Positions 17,732 to 26,113 of a DNA stretch of 60,749 bases are shown in pieces. Numbering within the stretch: the stretch's first letter is position 1; each line of letters starts with the position of its first letter. The notes under the pieces are model-generated. The model saw only the letters and a program-made list of their open reading frames with translations. It was not told where the DNA came from and searched no databases. Source of the stretch: an uncultured bacterium. GTDB taxonomy: Bacteria; Bacillota; Clostridia; Lachnospirales; Lachnospiraceae. The position numbers and the translations under genes are program-made. The stretch is from assembly GCA_905214875.1 (NCBI GenBank), contig CAJMNR010000025.1, forward strand, positions 1 through 60,749. The letters run 5' to 3'.

Positions 17732-18775
17732 ATGGGGATTTGTTTGCATATAAAAAAGCAGATGGATCAATTTCTGCTTAACATTAAGATAGAGAGTAAT
17801 AGCAAGAGAATAGGGATACTGGGTGCATCCGGTTGTGGAAAAAGCATGACGTTAAAATGCATTGCAGGAATCCTTACGCCAGATGAGGGGCGAATTGACA
17901 TAGAAGATACATCATATTTTGACAAGGGAAAAAAGGTGAATCGAAAACCACAGCAGAGGTCAGTAGGTTATCTGTTTCAAAACTATGCACTGTTTCCCAC
18001 AATGACAGTGGAAGAGAACATTATGGTTGGTGTACATAATCGGAGCCGTTTGGAGAAAAAGAAAGTTGCAGGCGAGTTAATCGAGCGGTTTCATTTGACA
18101 GGACTTCAAAAAAGGCTTCCATCGGAATTATCAGGAGGACAGCAGCAACGAGTTGCGTTAGCAAGAATCCTTGCCTATGAGCCGGAGATTATTTTGTTAG
18201 ACGAGCCGTTTTCTGCACTGGATAGTTATCTGAAAGAGAAGATGCAGATGGAATTAGAAGAGATGCTGAAAAGCTATGAGGGAACAGTAATCTTGGTGTC
18301 CCACAGTAAAGAGGAAATCTATCGTTTCAGCGAGGAATTATTCGTTGTAAAAGATGGAAGGGTCATAGAAAGCGGAAAGACGAAAGAAGTGTTTGATGCT
18401 CCAAGGACGATGGAAGCAGCACGATTAACTGGCTGTAGAAATATTTCTAAGATTGAGAGAAAAGGTACGTTAGACTTTTATGCTTCCGACTGGGGAATTG
18501 AACTAAAAGGTTCTGTTCCTTTGGAAGAAGGAATCCGTTTTGTTGGCATACGGGAGCAGGATCTGCTCTTGGCAGAAGGCAGTGATGGGCAGCCAGTTTG
18601 TACATTAGAAGTTGTCCGTAAAGTGGAGCTACCATTCGCTTTTCAGTATGTACTAAAAGGAGAGGGAAGTGGTAAAGAACCTATCCTCTTTACTTGTGGA
18701 AAAGAAAAAGGCGGCCTACTTCACGTAAATGATAAAGTTAACGTGAGATTTGACCGCCTTATGTTTTTAGAGTAA
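17732..18775 (+). CDS. modC: molybdate ABC transporter ATP-binding protein
   Basis: 347 residues from ATG 17732. The longer frame from GTG 17693 would overlap modB and adds no conserved sequence. Walker A GASGCGKS is near 37, the Q-loop is in LFQNYALFPTMTVEENI, the signature LSGGQQQRVALARIL near 130, Walker B IILLDEPFSALDS, and a switch His in LVSHSKEEIY. The C-terminal 110 residues form an accessory domain in the position of the molybdate-binding MOP domain, though divergent. It powers molybdate uptake. Its stop faces the end of xdhC on the other strand with a small shared hairpin between. Confidence 0.92.
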   Translation: MGICLHIKKQMDQFLLNIKIESNSKRIGILGASGCGKSMTLKCIAGILTPDEGRIDIEDTSYFDKGKKVNRKPQQRSVGYLFQNYALFPTMTVEENIMVGVHNRSRLEKKKVAGELIERFHLTGLQKRLPSELSGGQQQRVALARILAYEPEIILLDEPFSALDSYLKEKMQMELEEMLKSYEGTVILVSHSKEEIYRFSEELFVVKDGRVIESGKTKEVFDAPRTMEAARLTGCRNISKIERKGTLDFYASDWGIELKGSVPLEEGIRFVGIREQDLLLAEGSDGQPVCTLEVVRKVELPFAFQYVLKGEGSGKEPILFTCGKEKGGLLHVNDKVNVRFDRLMFLE

Positions 18776-18792
18776 GCCCGTAAAAAGGCTTA
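18773..18792. terminator. short bidirectional hairpin between convergent genes
   Basis: TAAGCC / GGCTTA with an A-rich loop, spanning both stop codons. It lacks long T-runs, so it is a weak terminator. Confidence 0.4.
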
Positions 18793-19782
18793 GCCAATGA
18801 TAAGCACTTCCATCGTTCCCCCACAGACCATGCCGTCTTCTTCTTCAAAGTCGCTGGTCAGTTCGATGGTCATAAGCTTATAGGTGCCGCTGCCAATCAT
18901 ATGTCTTGCTTCGGTGATGACATGGCTTTCACTGCAGCCACCGCCAATGGAACCAATCGTATTGGCAAGCTGGTCGACAACCATGATTGAACCCGCCTTT
19001 CTTGGAGTGGAGCCTTTCGTGGATGTGATCGTTACAATTGCATATGGTGTTGTTAAGGAACAGATTTGCTCAAAGAACCCGATGGTATCATAGGAGAGAG
19101 CACAATCTGTTTTTTTTCTGGAAGGAGTTCGGCCTCGTTTTACCTGAATCAATTCGGAGAGAATGGAGATAGCAATCTCTTCTGGAGTTTCAGCACCTAT
19201 GGATAAGCCAATCGGTGTATGGATGTCCTCTAATAAGGAAGCAGAGGCTCCTTCGCTAATTAGTTTTTCTTTTAGGCTTTTGACACGACGCTTAGAACCA
19301 ATGAGACCGACATAAGCAGGCCATGTGCCTTTTTGTAATGCCTTTATGCAGGTTTCGTCTTCTTTGTGTCCTCTCGTAATTACTGCAACATAATCATTTT
19401 GTGTAATGGATAAATTGTGAATGGCACTTGAAAAGGAGTCGCAGATGACATTACTTGCGTCTGGAAAACGTCTTGTATTCGCAAATTTTGGACGGTCATC
19501 TACAACGACTACTTCAAAGCCAGTCTTCGCAGCAAATTCGCATACAGGCATTGCTATATGCCCACCACCTAATAATATTAGGCGTTCAGGAGGCATATAG
19601 GCAAATGTAATTGTGGATTCGCTTGGTCTTTGATACGTTGTGAGAAAATCATAACGATCGTATTCCGTCAGTGTACGAATCATATCGCTTACTTGGCCTT
19701 CCCGCTTTGGAAGTGTCGTTTCTAATACGGCGATATGGCTTCTTTTTAATATATCTAGTATTGTTTTATATTCTTGGTTCAT
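18790..19782 (-). CDS. XdhC/CoxI-family molybdenum hydroxylase maturation protein, domains in reversed order
   Basis: Relatives bind molybdenum cofactor, protect it, and help put the essential sulfur ligand on before insertion into xanthine dehydrogenase. Here the Rossmann (XdhC C-terminal-type) domain comes first, about 65-215: RLILLGGGHIAMPV, VVVDDRPKFAN, RGHKEDETCIKALQ, GLIGSKRRV. The CoxI-type domain comes second, about 225-330: VTITSTKGSTPRKAGSIMV, GSIGGGCSES, MVCGGTMEVLIIG. Most XdhC proteins have the opposite order. Length 330 is normal for a two-domain protein. It is the last gene of the guaD-ade-xdhC operon, 14 nt after ade. Confidence 0.85.
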   Translation of the reverse strand: MNQEYKTILDILKRSHIAVLETTLPKREGQVSDMIRTLTEYDRYDFLTTYQRPSESTITFAYMPPERLILLGGGHIAMPVCEFAAKTGFEVVVVDDRPKFANTRRFPDASNVICDSFSSAIHNLSITQNDYVAVITRGHKEDETCIKALQKGTWPAYVGLIGSKRRVKSLKEKLISEGASASLLEDIHTPIGLSIGAETPEEIAISILSELIQVKRGRTPSRKKTDCALSYDTIGFFEQICSLTTPYAIVTITSTKGSTPRKAGSIMVVDQLANTIGSIGGGCSESHVITEARHMIGSGTYKLMTIELTSDFEEEDGMVCGGTMEVLIIG

Positions 19783-19796
19783 ATGTATTTTTCCTT

Positions 19797-21506
19797 TTAA
19801 ACGAGTGAGAATTTATCTACGTTTACGATACCTAACGTTGTCAGTTTCATTTTTGGTATGACTGGAAGGCTGACAAAGGATAAGGTCATAAACGGATCAA
19901 TGTTATGGTTTACACCCAGGGAGTAAGCGGCTTCGCGGATGGCCTCTAGTCCTTCTTTTGCTTCTTCGGCATCAAAGTCGCTCATAAGTCCTGCAATTGG
20001 AAGGGCGAAGGCAGAAAGGATTCTTCCATGGTTTACGACGACCATGCCGCCACGCATCTTTTTAAGCGCTTGAATGGCAATGGATAGGTCATAGTCATTG
20101 GTGCCGACTGCGATGATGTTATGGGAATCATGGGCCACGCTTGTTGCAATTGCACCTTCTTTTAGGCCATAGCCTTTGATTAAGCAGACACCAATGTGTC
20201 CAGTCATTTTATGTCGTTCGACTACACAGACCTTTAGAATGTCCTGTTCCACATCTATCCTGGAAGCTTTCCCGGCATCCGTAGTCAATAGTTGCTCTGG
20301 AACGAGGCCGATGATTTGTTCAGGGATTCGTTTAAGTGCAAGGTCACTTTCTGTAATTGGCTGGATATGTATTGTGTCGTGTACAAGCTCATCAAGATAA
20401 GGAAGAGAGGCCTGCTTGCAAGTAGCGTCTAGAACGTCTTTTGTCATACAGCGCCCATTTTTATAGACGGAGTCAATCGTGACGCTTTCAATGTCTGAAA
20501 GAAGAATCAGATCCGCTAAATATCCTGGGGCAATGGCGCCACGATTGGTCAGACCAAAATATGTGGCAGAACAATGGGAGGCCATCTTATAGGCAGTAGC
20601 AGGTGAGACGCCGTTACTAATGGCAGTGCGTATGATGTAATCGATATAGCCTTCGTTAAGGATATCATTGATATGTCGGTCATCGGTTGCAAACATACAA
20701 CGGGATGCATATGGTTCTTTGCATAATGGGAGAAGTGCTTTTAAGTTCTTGCTGGCCGTTCCTTCTCGAATCATGATCCATTGTCCGGCACGTAGTTTTT
20801 CTAAGCCTTCTTGGGCGGTAGTACATTCATGGTCGGAGTAGATGCCGCTTGCAACGTATGCCATAAGATCAGAGCCAGTTAAGTTTGGTGCATGGCCATC
20901 AATGATTTTATGTGCCTGCAAGGTTGCAAAGGTTTTATTGATGGTTTCTTCGTCACAGGATAGGACACCGGGAGCATTCATCATTTCGGCTAATCCTAAT
21001 ACACGGGGATCTTTTAGATAGGATTTTATTTGCCTAGAATCGATAACGGCACCGGATTCATCAAAGGAACAGGAAGGAACACAAGAGGGAAGCATAAAGA
21101 ATACATCCAGTGGAAGTCCTTTGGTTGCTGCCATCATATAGTCAAGGCCGTTTGTTCCTAGAACATTGCTGATTTCGTGTGGATCGGTAATGACACTAGT
21201 TGTTCCATGAACTAGGGCAGCCTTTGCAAATACGTCAGGTCGGACAGCCGTGCTTTCTAGATGAATATGCCCATCGATGAATCCTGGAACTACGGTTTTA
21301 TTAGTACAATCGATTTCAGTCTTTCCTTCATAGGATCCGATGCCGACGATTTTATCTCCGGTTATGGCAATGTCTCCAGTAAGAAACTCATTGGTAAACA
21401 CATTAAGATAGGTTGCATTTTTTAAGACCATATCTGGGTAGTCTCTTTTGGCAGCCGTTTGAATTTGTTTTTTATAGTCTGATTTATTATACTCGAATCG
21501 TGTCAT
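19797..21506 (-). CDS. ade: adenine deaminase
   Basis: Metal-dependent amidohydrolase of the Ade type, turning adenine into hypoxanthine plus ammonia. From ATG 21506 it has 569 residues. That start has AGGAGG 7 nt upstream; the longer frame from 21539 adds only unconserved residues. Metal-site motifs: DGHIHLESTAVRP near 95, TSVITDPHEISNV near 120, and DDRHINDIL near 290 in the Asp/His region. The C-terminal half has VAHDSHNIIAVG and MRGGMVVVNHG, as in bacterial adenine deaminases. The first 20 nt overlap the guaD 3' end, so it is translationally coupled. It feeds the hypoxanthine branch of the pathway. Confidence 0.93.
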   Translation of the reverse strand: MTRFEYNKSDYKKQIQTAAKRDYPDMVLKNATYLNVFTNEFLTGDIAITGDKIVGIGSYEGKTEIDCTNKTVVPGFIDGHIHLESTAVRPDVFAKAALVHGTTSVITDPHEISNVLGTNGLDYMMAATKGLPLDVFFMLPSCVPSCSFDESGAVIDSRQIKSYLKDPRVLGLAEMMNAPGVLSCDEETINKTFATLQAHKIIDGHAPNLTGSDLMAYVASGIYSDHECTTAQEGLEKLRAGQWIMIREGTASKNLKALLPLCKEPYASRCMFATDDRHINDILNEGYIDYIIRTAISNGVSPATAYKMASHCSATYFGLTNRGAIAPGYLADLILLSDIESVTIDSVYKNGRCMTKDVLDATCKQASLPYLDELVHDTIHIQPITESDLALKRIPEQIIGLVPEQLLTTDAGKASRIDVEQDILKVCVVERHKMTGHIGVCLIKGYGLKEGAIATSVAHDSHNIIAVGTNDYDLSIAIQALKKMRGGMVVVNHGRILSAFALPIAGLMSDFDAEEAKEGLEAIREAAYSLGVNHNIDPFMTLSFVSLPVIPKMKLTTLGIVNVDKFSLV

Positions 21507-22815
21507 ATCCATTCCTCCTTGGAAGTGTAGCATGATCACTATAGAGGCAGTTTCCTGCTACATATTTGGCAACAACGGTTACATGTTCTGGCATATAGAT
21601 CAGCCGATTTACTCGCTCTTGTAAGCTTAAGGTACGTGGAGATTTTATGTTTTCGTCATTTAGGACGACAGCATCAAATTCATAACCTTTAAGGAAAGTG
21701 CCGACATTTCCAAAGAAGGAGCCGCCACCTAGTGTTGCTAAGTAAAATACATCCTCAAAGGTAAGTGGTTTTTGTGTTTGATCGACTAAGCGCCAGTACA
21801 TCTTAGAAGACTGGATGGCACAAGCCATTGCCTTAAGAAGGGATAAACTGGAGCCGCCGGCAACGTCTGAGCCAAGACCTACCGATAAATCATCCTCTAG
21901 ATAGGAACGGATTGGTGCAATTCCTGAAGCAATATTCAGATTTGATTCCGGACAGTGGGCGATGAAGACGTTATTCTTTTTCATCAGGGCAACTTCTTCT
22001 TTTGTACTATAGACGCAGTGTGCCATGATGGTTGGAACATCGCCACCGAATAAATCAAACATCTGGTAGGCATCACCGTAACAGCTGGAGTCTGGAACCA
22101 GTTCTTTCACCCATTGGATTTCTGATAGGTTTTCTGATAAATGGGACTGTACTGGAAGATGATATTCTTTTTGCAGCTTGGAAAGCTTCTCCATAAGTTC
22201 ATCGGTACATGATGGGATAAACCTTGGTGTAAGGATTGGTTTTGTATTATGATATCTTGCTTGGCAGGCATCCAGCCATAGTTTTGTTTGTTCATAGGAA
22301 GCAGATGCGCTTTCTTCTTCTAAGTTGATACCGCCATTACGGTCCATATTTACTTTGCCAACGTAAGTCTTTAGACCACTTTTTTCAAGCAGATCCATAA
22401 GCAGTAGCGTGGCTTCGTTATGGATCGTTGCAAAGATGCAAGCTCTTGTCGTTGTCGTATGTAAAAGGTCTTCAGTAAAGAGTGAGTAAGACGTTTTGGC
22501 ATAGGAGGTATCTGCATATTTTGCTTCCTCTGGAAACGTATTGGTTTCTAGCCACTCTAATAGTTCAAGGTCCATTCCTAGGCCACGAAATGGGTATTGA
22601 GGTGCATGCACATGTAAATCGGTCATTCCCGGAAGGATGATCTGATCTCCATAATCAATGATGATATAGTCCTCATATTGTTCTGGAAGGACTTCATAAA
22701 CGCCTTCTACTTGACGGTCCTTACAGATAAGATAGGCATGTTCTTTACATTGTAAGGTGCGGTCAAGGGTTAAGTATACGATATTGCCTTTTATAATGAA
22801 TGTATCGTTATTCAT
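21487..22815 (-). CDS. guaD: guanine deaminase
   Basis: Amidohydrolase converting guanine to xanthine plus ammonia, 442 residues. DLHVHAPQYPFRGLGMDLELL-type sequence (HVHAPQ near 69) is specific to GuaD, with WLETNTFPEE following. VQSHLSEN, HCVYSTKEE, HCPESNLNIASG and GLGSDVAGGSSLSLL supply the remaining zinc and substrate residues. It is the first gene of the leftward operon, behind a promoter at 22938-22966. The leader of about 115 nt contains a terminator-type hairpin, so read-through is probably regulated. Confidence 0.94.
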   Translation of the reverse strand: MNNDTFIIKGNIVYLTLDRTLQCKEHAYLICKDRQVEGVYEVLPEQYEDYIIIDYGDQIILPGMTDLHVHAPQYPFRGLGMDLELLEWLETNTFPEEAKYADTSYAKTSYSLFTEDLLHTTTTRACIFATIHNEATLLLMDLLEKSGLKTYVGKVNMDRNGGINLEEESASASYEQTKLWLDACQARYHNTKPILTPRFIPSCTDELMEKLSKLQKEYHLPVQSHLSENLSEIQWVKELVPDSSCYGDAYQMFDLFGGDVPTIMAHCVYSTKEEVALMKKNNVFIAHCPESNLNIASGIAPIRSYLEDDLSVGLGSDVAGGSSLSLLKAMACAIQSSKMYWRLVDQTQKPLTFEDVFYLATLGGGSFFGNVGTFLKGYEFDAVVLNDENIKSPRTLSLQERVNRLIYMPEHVTVVAKYVAGNCLYSDHATLPRRNGYDTIRV

Positions 22816-22845
22816 ATGTATTCACATCACTTTCTTAGAAATTCA

Positions 22846-22882
22846 CATTATATGGGAGGCGTAAGTAATTCTCCACATAATG
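22846..22882 (-). other. second leader hairpin before guaD
   Basis: On the - strand CATTAT and ATAATG pair, with an inner GGAG/CTCC stem. It lies between the leader terminator and guaD. It could be a ribosome-access or antiterminator partner structure; role inferred only. Confidence 0.4.
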
Positions 22883-22914
22883 AAAAAAGGCCGTTAGATT
22901 CACGCTAACAGCCT
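22883..22914 (-). terminator. leader terminator (attenuator) upstream of guaD
   Basis: On the - strand AGGCTGTTAG pairs with CTAACGGCCT (one mismatch) and is followed by a T6 run. It lies only about 15-45 nt after the predicted start of transcription and before the guaD reading frame, so it would stop most transcripts unless bypassed. Confidence 0.75.
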
Positions 22915-22937
22915 CTTTGCTCATTAAATTAGGTCAT

Positions 22938-22966
22938 ATTGTATCACTGTAGGTTTGATTAGTCAA
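22938..22966 (-). promoter_or_regulatory. sigma-A promoter of the guaD-ade-xdhC operon
   Basis: On the - strand TTGACT, 17-nt spacer, TACAAT. The -35 box lies inside operator A, so a bound repressor would block polymerase. Confidence 0.75.
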
Positions 22967-22971
22967 TCAAA
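22954..22971. promoter_or_regulatory. operator A, 18-bp palindrome
   Basis: TTTGATTAGTCAATCAAA: arms TTTGATT/AATCAAA are perfect. It overlaps the leftward -35 box. Sites B (22977) and C (32214) share the TTTGAT...TCAAA frame. Likely recognised by the TetR protein at 28184, inferred from context. Confidence 0.6.
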
Positions 22972-22976
22972 AAAAT

Positions 22977-22994
22977 TTTGATTGTTTAGTCAAA
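22977..22994. promoter_or_regulatory. operator B, 18-bp imperfect palindrome
   Basis: TTTGATTGTTTAGTCAAA, 23 bp centre-to-centre from site A (about two helical turns) and 5 bp before the rightward -35 box. Confidence 0.55.
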
Positions 22995-22999
22995 ATATG

Positions 23000-23028
23000 T
23001 TGACAAACTGTAAAAGATTGCATTATTA
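23000..23028 (+). promoter_or_regulatory. promoter of the BMP transporter/Moco operon
   Basis: TTGACA, 17-nt spacer, TTATTA (or TATTAT with an 18-nt spacer). Good -35, weak -10. It diverges from the guaD promoter with operators A and B between them. Confidence 0.6.
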
Positions 23029-23058
23029 TTAGTGCAGTAACAAACGAACGAACAACGA

Positions 23059-23096
23059 AGGAGTTGTGTGTAGCGATACACGCAGCTCCTTTTTTC
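23059..23096 (+). terminator. early terminator in the leader of the BMP transporter operon
   Basis: AGGAGTTGTGTGTA pairs with TACACGCAGCTCCT (two G-U) and runs into T6. It starts only about 25 nt after the predicted transcription start and 140 nt before the first gene, so the operon must be read through it or have another promoter. Confidence 0.75.
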
Positions 23097-23164
23097 ATTG
23101 TTTGGAAATTTCTCTGTCGAGCTCTTTCCTAACAATTAAAAATGTCCCAAAAAGCGGGGCGTGT
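23097..23164. repeat. structured dispersed repeat, copy 1 (decayed)
   Basis: Starts directly at the end of the T-tract of the preceding terminator. Arms ATTGTTTGGAAA and TTTCCTAACAAT (one mismatch) enclose TTTCTCTGTCGAGCTC. A small GTCCC/GGGGC hairpin follows. Copies 2 and 3 are at 59747 and 60646; this one lacks their GATGCGCACTCACCT block. Confidence 0.8.
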
Positions 23165-23233
23165 CGAAGGAAGTTGTATGTGATTTGTTACTAGTACATA
23201 TGGAATCAAAATTAAAAATAGGAGGAAGAAACT

Positions 23234-24457
23234 ATGAAAAAGAAGATAGTTAGTTTAATGGTAGCATTGACAATGGTTAGTTCCTTATTTGCAGGTTGTG
23301 GGAACTCAGAGGAAGAAACTAGCCAAGGTACGCAGGCTTCAGCTACGGCAGGGGCAACAGCAGCTTCCGATGCATCTAAGATTAAAGTCGGTGTCATTTA
23401 TGTTGGGGATGAAAATGAAGGTTACACAGCAGCCCACATGGAAGGCGTACAAGAGATGGCGAAAGAACTTAATTTATCATCTGATCAAATCATTGAAAAG
23501 AAAAATATTAAAGAAGATGAATCTTGTTACGATGCAGCAGCCGATTTAGCAGAGCAAGGATGTAACATCATCTTTGGTACAAGCTTTGGTCATGAAGATT
23601 ATTTAATTCGTGCAGCAACAGAATATCCTAACGTTCAGTTCTGTCATGCAACTGGCAACAAAGCTGCTTCTAGTGGATTAAAGAACATGCATAACTATTT
23701 TGATAGCATTTATGAAGCACGTTATGTATCTGGTGTAGTTGCTGGTATGAAGATTCAAGAAATGATCGATGCCGGTAAGATTACAAAAGATCAGGCAAAA
23801 ATGGGTTATGTAGGTGCATTCCCATATGCAGAAGTTATTTCTGGTTATACAGCATTCTACTTAGGTGCTAAGAGCATTGTTGATTCTGTAACGATGGAAG
23901 TTCGTTATACAAACAGCTGGGCAGATGCTTCCCTTGAGGGTGAAACTGCAACAGCACTGATCTCTGATGGTTGTATCTTAATCAGCCAACATGCTGATAC
24001 AACAGGTGCTCCAAGCGTTTGTGAAACAAAAGGTGTTCCAATCGTAGGCTATAACGTAGATATGACAAGCGTTGCTCCTAACACAGCATTAACTTCTCCA
24101 ACAAATAACTGGGGTATTTATTACAAATATGCAGTAGATGCAGTAATCAATAATAAAGAAATTCAAACAGACTGGTGCCAAGGTTACGCTGACGATACAG
24201 TTGGAATCACTACACTTGGTAAAGCCTGTGCAAAAGGTACAGATAAGAAAGTAGAAGAAGTAGTAAAGGCAATCAAAGATGGTTCTTTACATGTATTTGA
24301 TACTTCTAAATTCACAGTAGGCGGTAAAGTAGTTGACTCTTGGAAAAATGCTGCAGGAGTAGAATACATCAAAGACGGATATTTCCATGAATCAGAAGGA
24401 ACTTCAGCTCCAGCATTTGAGTTACAAATTGATGGTATTACATCATTGACAAAATAA
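23234..24457 (+). CDS. BMP-family (PnrA-like) nucleoside-binding lipoprotein, copy 1
   Basis: Substrate-binding protein of a basic-membrane-protein-type ABC importer, a family whose studied members bind purine or other nucleosides. 407 residues with a lipoprotein signal: MKKKIV, hydrophobic core, SLFAGC with Cys22. A Ser/Ala/Thr-rich linker follows, then the binding domain starting VGVIYVGDENEGYTAAHMEG. FGHEDYLIRA, HNYFDSIYEARYVSGVVAG and QHADTTGAP line the usual ligand cleft. A second, clearly homologous copy is at 47255. It is first in an operon running to 32189, and a strong hairpin follows it, as often seen where the receptor is made in excess. Confidence 0.9.
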   Translation: MKKKIVSLMVALTMVSSLFAGCGNSEEETSQGTQASATAGATAASDASKIKVGVIYVGDENEGYTAAHMEGVQEMAKELNLSSDQIIEKKNIKEDESCYDAAADLAEQGCNIIFGTSFGHEDYLIRAATEYPNVQFCHATGNKAASSGLKNMHNYFDSIYEARYVSGVVAGMKIQEMIDAGKITKDQAKMGYVGAFPYAEVISGYTAFYLGAKSIVDSVTMEVRYTNSWADASLEGETATALISDGCILISQHADTTGAPSVCETKGVPIVGYNVDMTSVAPNTALTSPTNNWGIYYKYAVDAVINNKEIQTDWCQGYADDTVGITTLGKACAKGTDKKVEEVVKAIKDGSLHVFDTSKFTVGGKVVDSWKNAAGVEYIKDGYFHESEGTSAPAFELQIDGITSLTK

Positions 24458-24470
24458 ACTGTAGCATAGT

Positions 24471-24534
24471 GTAGAAATGGCCGCCGCATCTTTGCTTTCA
24501 TAGTTTAAGCATTGTGTGTACGGCCGTTTCCTAC
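24471..24534 (+). other. intercistronic hairpin between receptor and ATPase genes
   Basis: GTAGAAATGGCCG pairs with CGGCCGTTTCCTAC (one bulge, one G-U) around a 37-nt loop. There is no T-tract. It probably protects the 3' end of the receptor mRNA. Confidence 0.55.
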
Positions 24535-24553
24535 TTATAAGGAGGAGAATAAC

Positions 24554-26113
24554 GTGAAACCGAATAATGCAATCGAATTAAAAAATGTTTCCAAACATTT
24601 TGGAGAGGTAGTAGCAAATGATAATGTCAATCTGTCAGTTCGAAAGGGAGAGATTCTATCGATCTTAGGGGAAAATGGTAGCGGTAAGACGACACTCATG
24701 AATATGATTGCTGGCATTTATTATCCAGACAGTGGAAGTATCTATATAGATGGAAATGAAGTAACGATTCGTTCTCCAAAAGATTCTTTTGCACTAGGAA
24801 TCGGTATGATCCACCAGCATTTTAAACTCATAAACATCCTTACAGCAGCAGAAAACATTATCCTTGGATTACCAGGAAGCAAGCGCTTAAAGCTAAAAGA
24901 AGTGGAGGAAGAAGTAAAGAAATTAGTTGATAAATATGGCTTTGATTTAAATCCAGCCCAAAAGATTTATGATATGTCAGTCTCACAAAAACAGACAGTA
25001 GAAATAATAAAGGTTTTATATCGTGGTGCAAACTTATTAATCCTAGATGAGCCGACAGCGGTTCTTACACCACAAGAAACAGAGAAGCTTTTTGATGTGC
25101 TTCGTAATATGAAAAAAGATGGAAAGTCAATTATAATCATTACCCACAAATTAAATGAAGTATTAGAGATTTCCGATAGAGTCTCCGTACTTCGTAAAGG
25201 AAAATACATAGGGACTGTAGAAACAAAAGATGCTACCGTGGATAGCCTTACTGAAATGATGGTAGGTGAAAAGGTAGTACTAGATATTAATCGTACTGAA
25301 CCAGAAAAACAGACAAAACGCATCGATATGAGGGGCGTTACTGTTAAAAATAAAGAAGGAATCATGATGCTTAAGGAAGCTTCCTTTACCGCTTATAGTG
25401 GAGAAATCCTAGGAGTTGCAGGAATCTCAGGAAGCGGACAAAAAGAACTGTTAGAATCCATTGCCGGACTCCAGGAAATTGAAAGCGGTGAGATCCTTTA
25501 CTATAGCCCAGAGGGCAAGGTAGAAAAGATATCGGACATGAAGCCGATTGATATTAAGAATCTAAACATCTCGTTATCCTTTGTTCCAGAGGACCGGCTT
25601 GGCATGGGATTAGTCGGATCCATGGATCTTACCGATAACATGATGATTCGAAGTTATAAAGAAGGAAAACATTTCATTGCAAATCGTAAGAAACCAAAAG
25701 AACTAGCAGAGCAGGTTGTTGAAAAACTAGAAGTTGTGACTCCTAGCATTGAGACGCCAGTCAGTAGGCTTTCTGGAGGAAATGTACAAAAAATCTTAGT
25801 TGGACGAGAGATTGCTTCGAATCCATCCGTACTGATGGTTGCTTATCCGGTACGTGGACTTGATATTAACTCCTCATATACGATTTACAATTTATTAAAT
25901 AGCCAGAAGACAAAGGGTGTTGCAGTTATCTGCGTTGGTGAAGACCTAGACGTCTTGCTAGAGCTTTGCGACAGAATCCTTGTGTTGAATGGCGGTAAAG
26001 TGGCTGGTATCGTGGATGCCAGAACGACAACAAAAGAGGAACTTGGTGTATTGATGACAGGTTCCGGAGAGGAGAGTAACGTCAATGAACAAAGAACTGA
26101 GTGTTTCCAATAA
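24554..26113 (+). CDS. nucleoside ABC transporter ATPase (two cassettes), copy 1
   Basis: 519 residues from GTG 24554, which has AAGGAGG 10 nt upstream; the longer frame from 24512 lies in the hairpin. The first cassette has Walker A LGENGSGKTT at 39-48, an altered signature MSVSQKQTVEIIKVL and Walker B LLILDEPTAVLTPQE. The second has a degenerate P-loop (ISGSGQKELLE) but a good signature, RLSGGNVQKILVGREIA. This asymmetric fused layout is that of sugar/nucleoside (RbsA/NupA-type) ATPases. It overlaps the following permease by 29 nt. Confidence 0.92.
   Translation: MKPNNAIELKNVSKHFGEVVANDNVNLSVRKGEILSILGENGSGKTTLMNMIAGIYYPDSGSIYIDGNEVTIRSPKDSFALGIGMIHQHFKLINILTAAENIILGLPGSKRLKLKEVEEEVKKLVDKYGFDLNPAQKIYDMSVSQKQTVEIIKVLYRGANLLILDEPTAVLTPQETEKLFDVLRNMKKDGKSIIIITHKLNEVLEISDRVSVLRKGKYIGTVETKDATVDSLTEMMVGEKVVLDINRTEPEKQTKRIDMRGVTVKNKEGIMMLKEASFTAYSGEILGVAGISGSGQKELLESIAGLQEIESGEILYYSPEGKVEKISDMKPIDIKNLNISLSFVPEDRLGMGLVGSMDLTDNMMIRSYKEGKHFIANRKKPKELAEQVVEKLEVVTPSIETPVSRLSGGNVQKILVGREIASNPSVLMVAYPVRGLDINSSYTIYNLLNSQKTKGVAVICVGEDLDVLLELCDRILVLNGGKVAGIVDARTTTKEELGVLMTGSGEESNVNEQRTECFQ

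Noticed and set aside
22816..23233. Purine (guanine/adenine) riboswitch in the divergent leader
   Set aside because: No TTTCTACC-type junction or three-way helix pattern on either strand, and the leaders before the terminators are too short for the aptamer.
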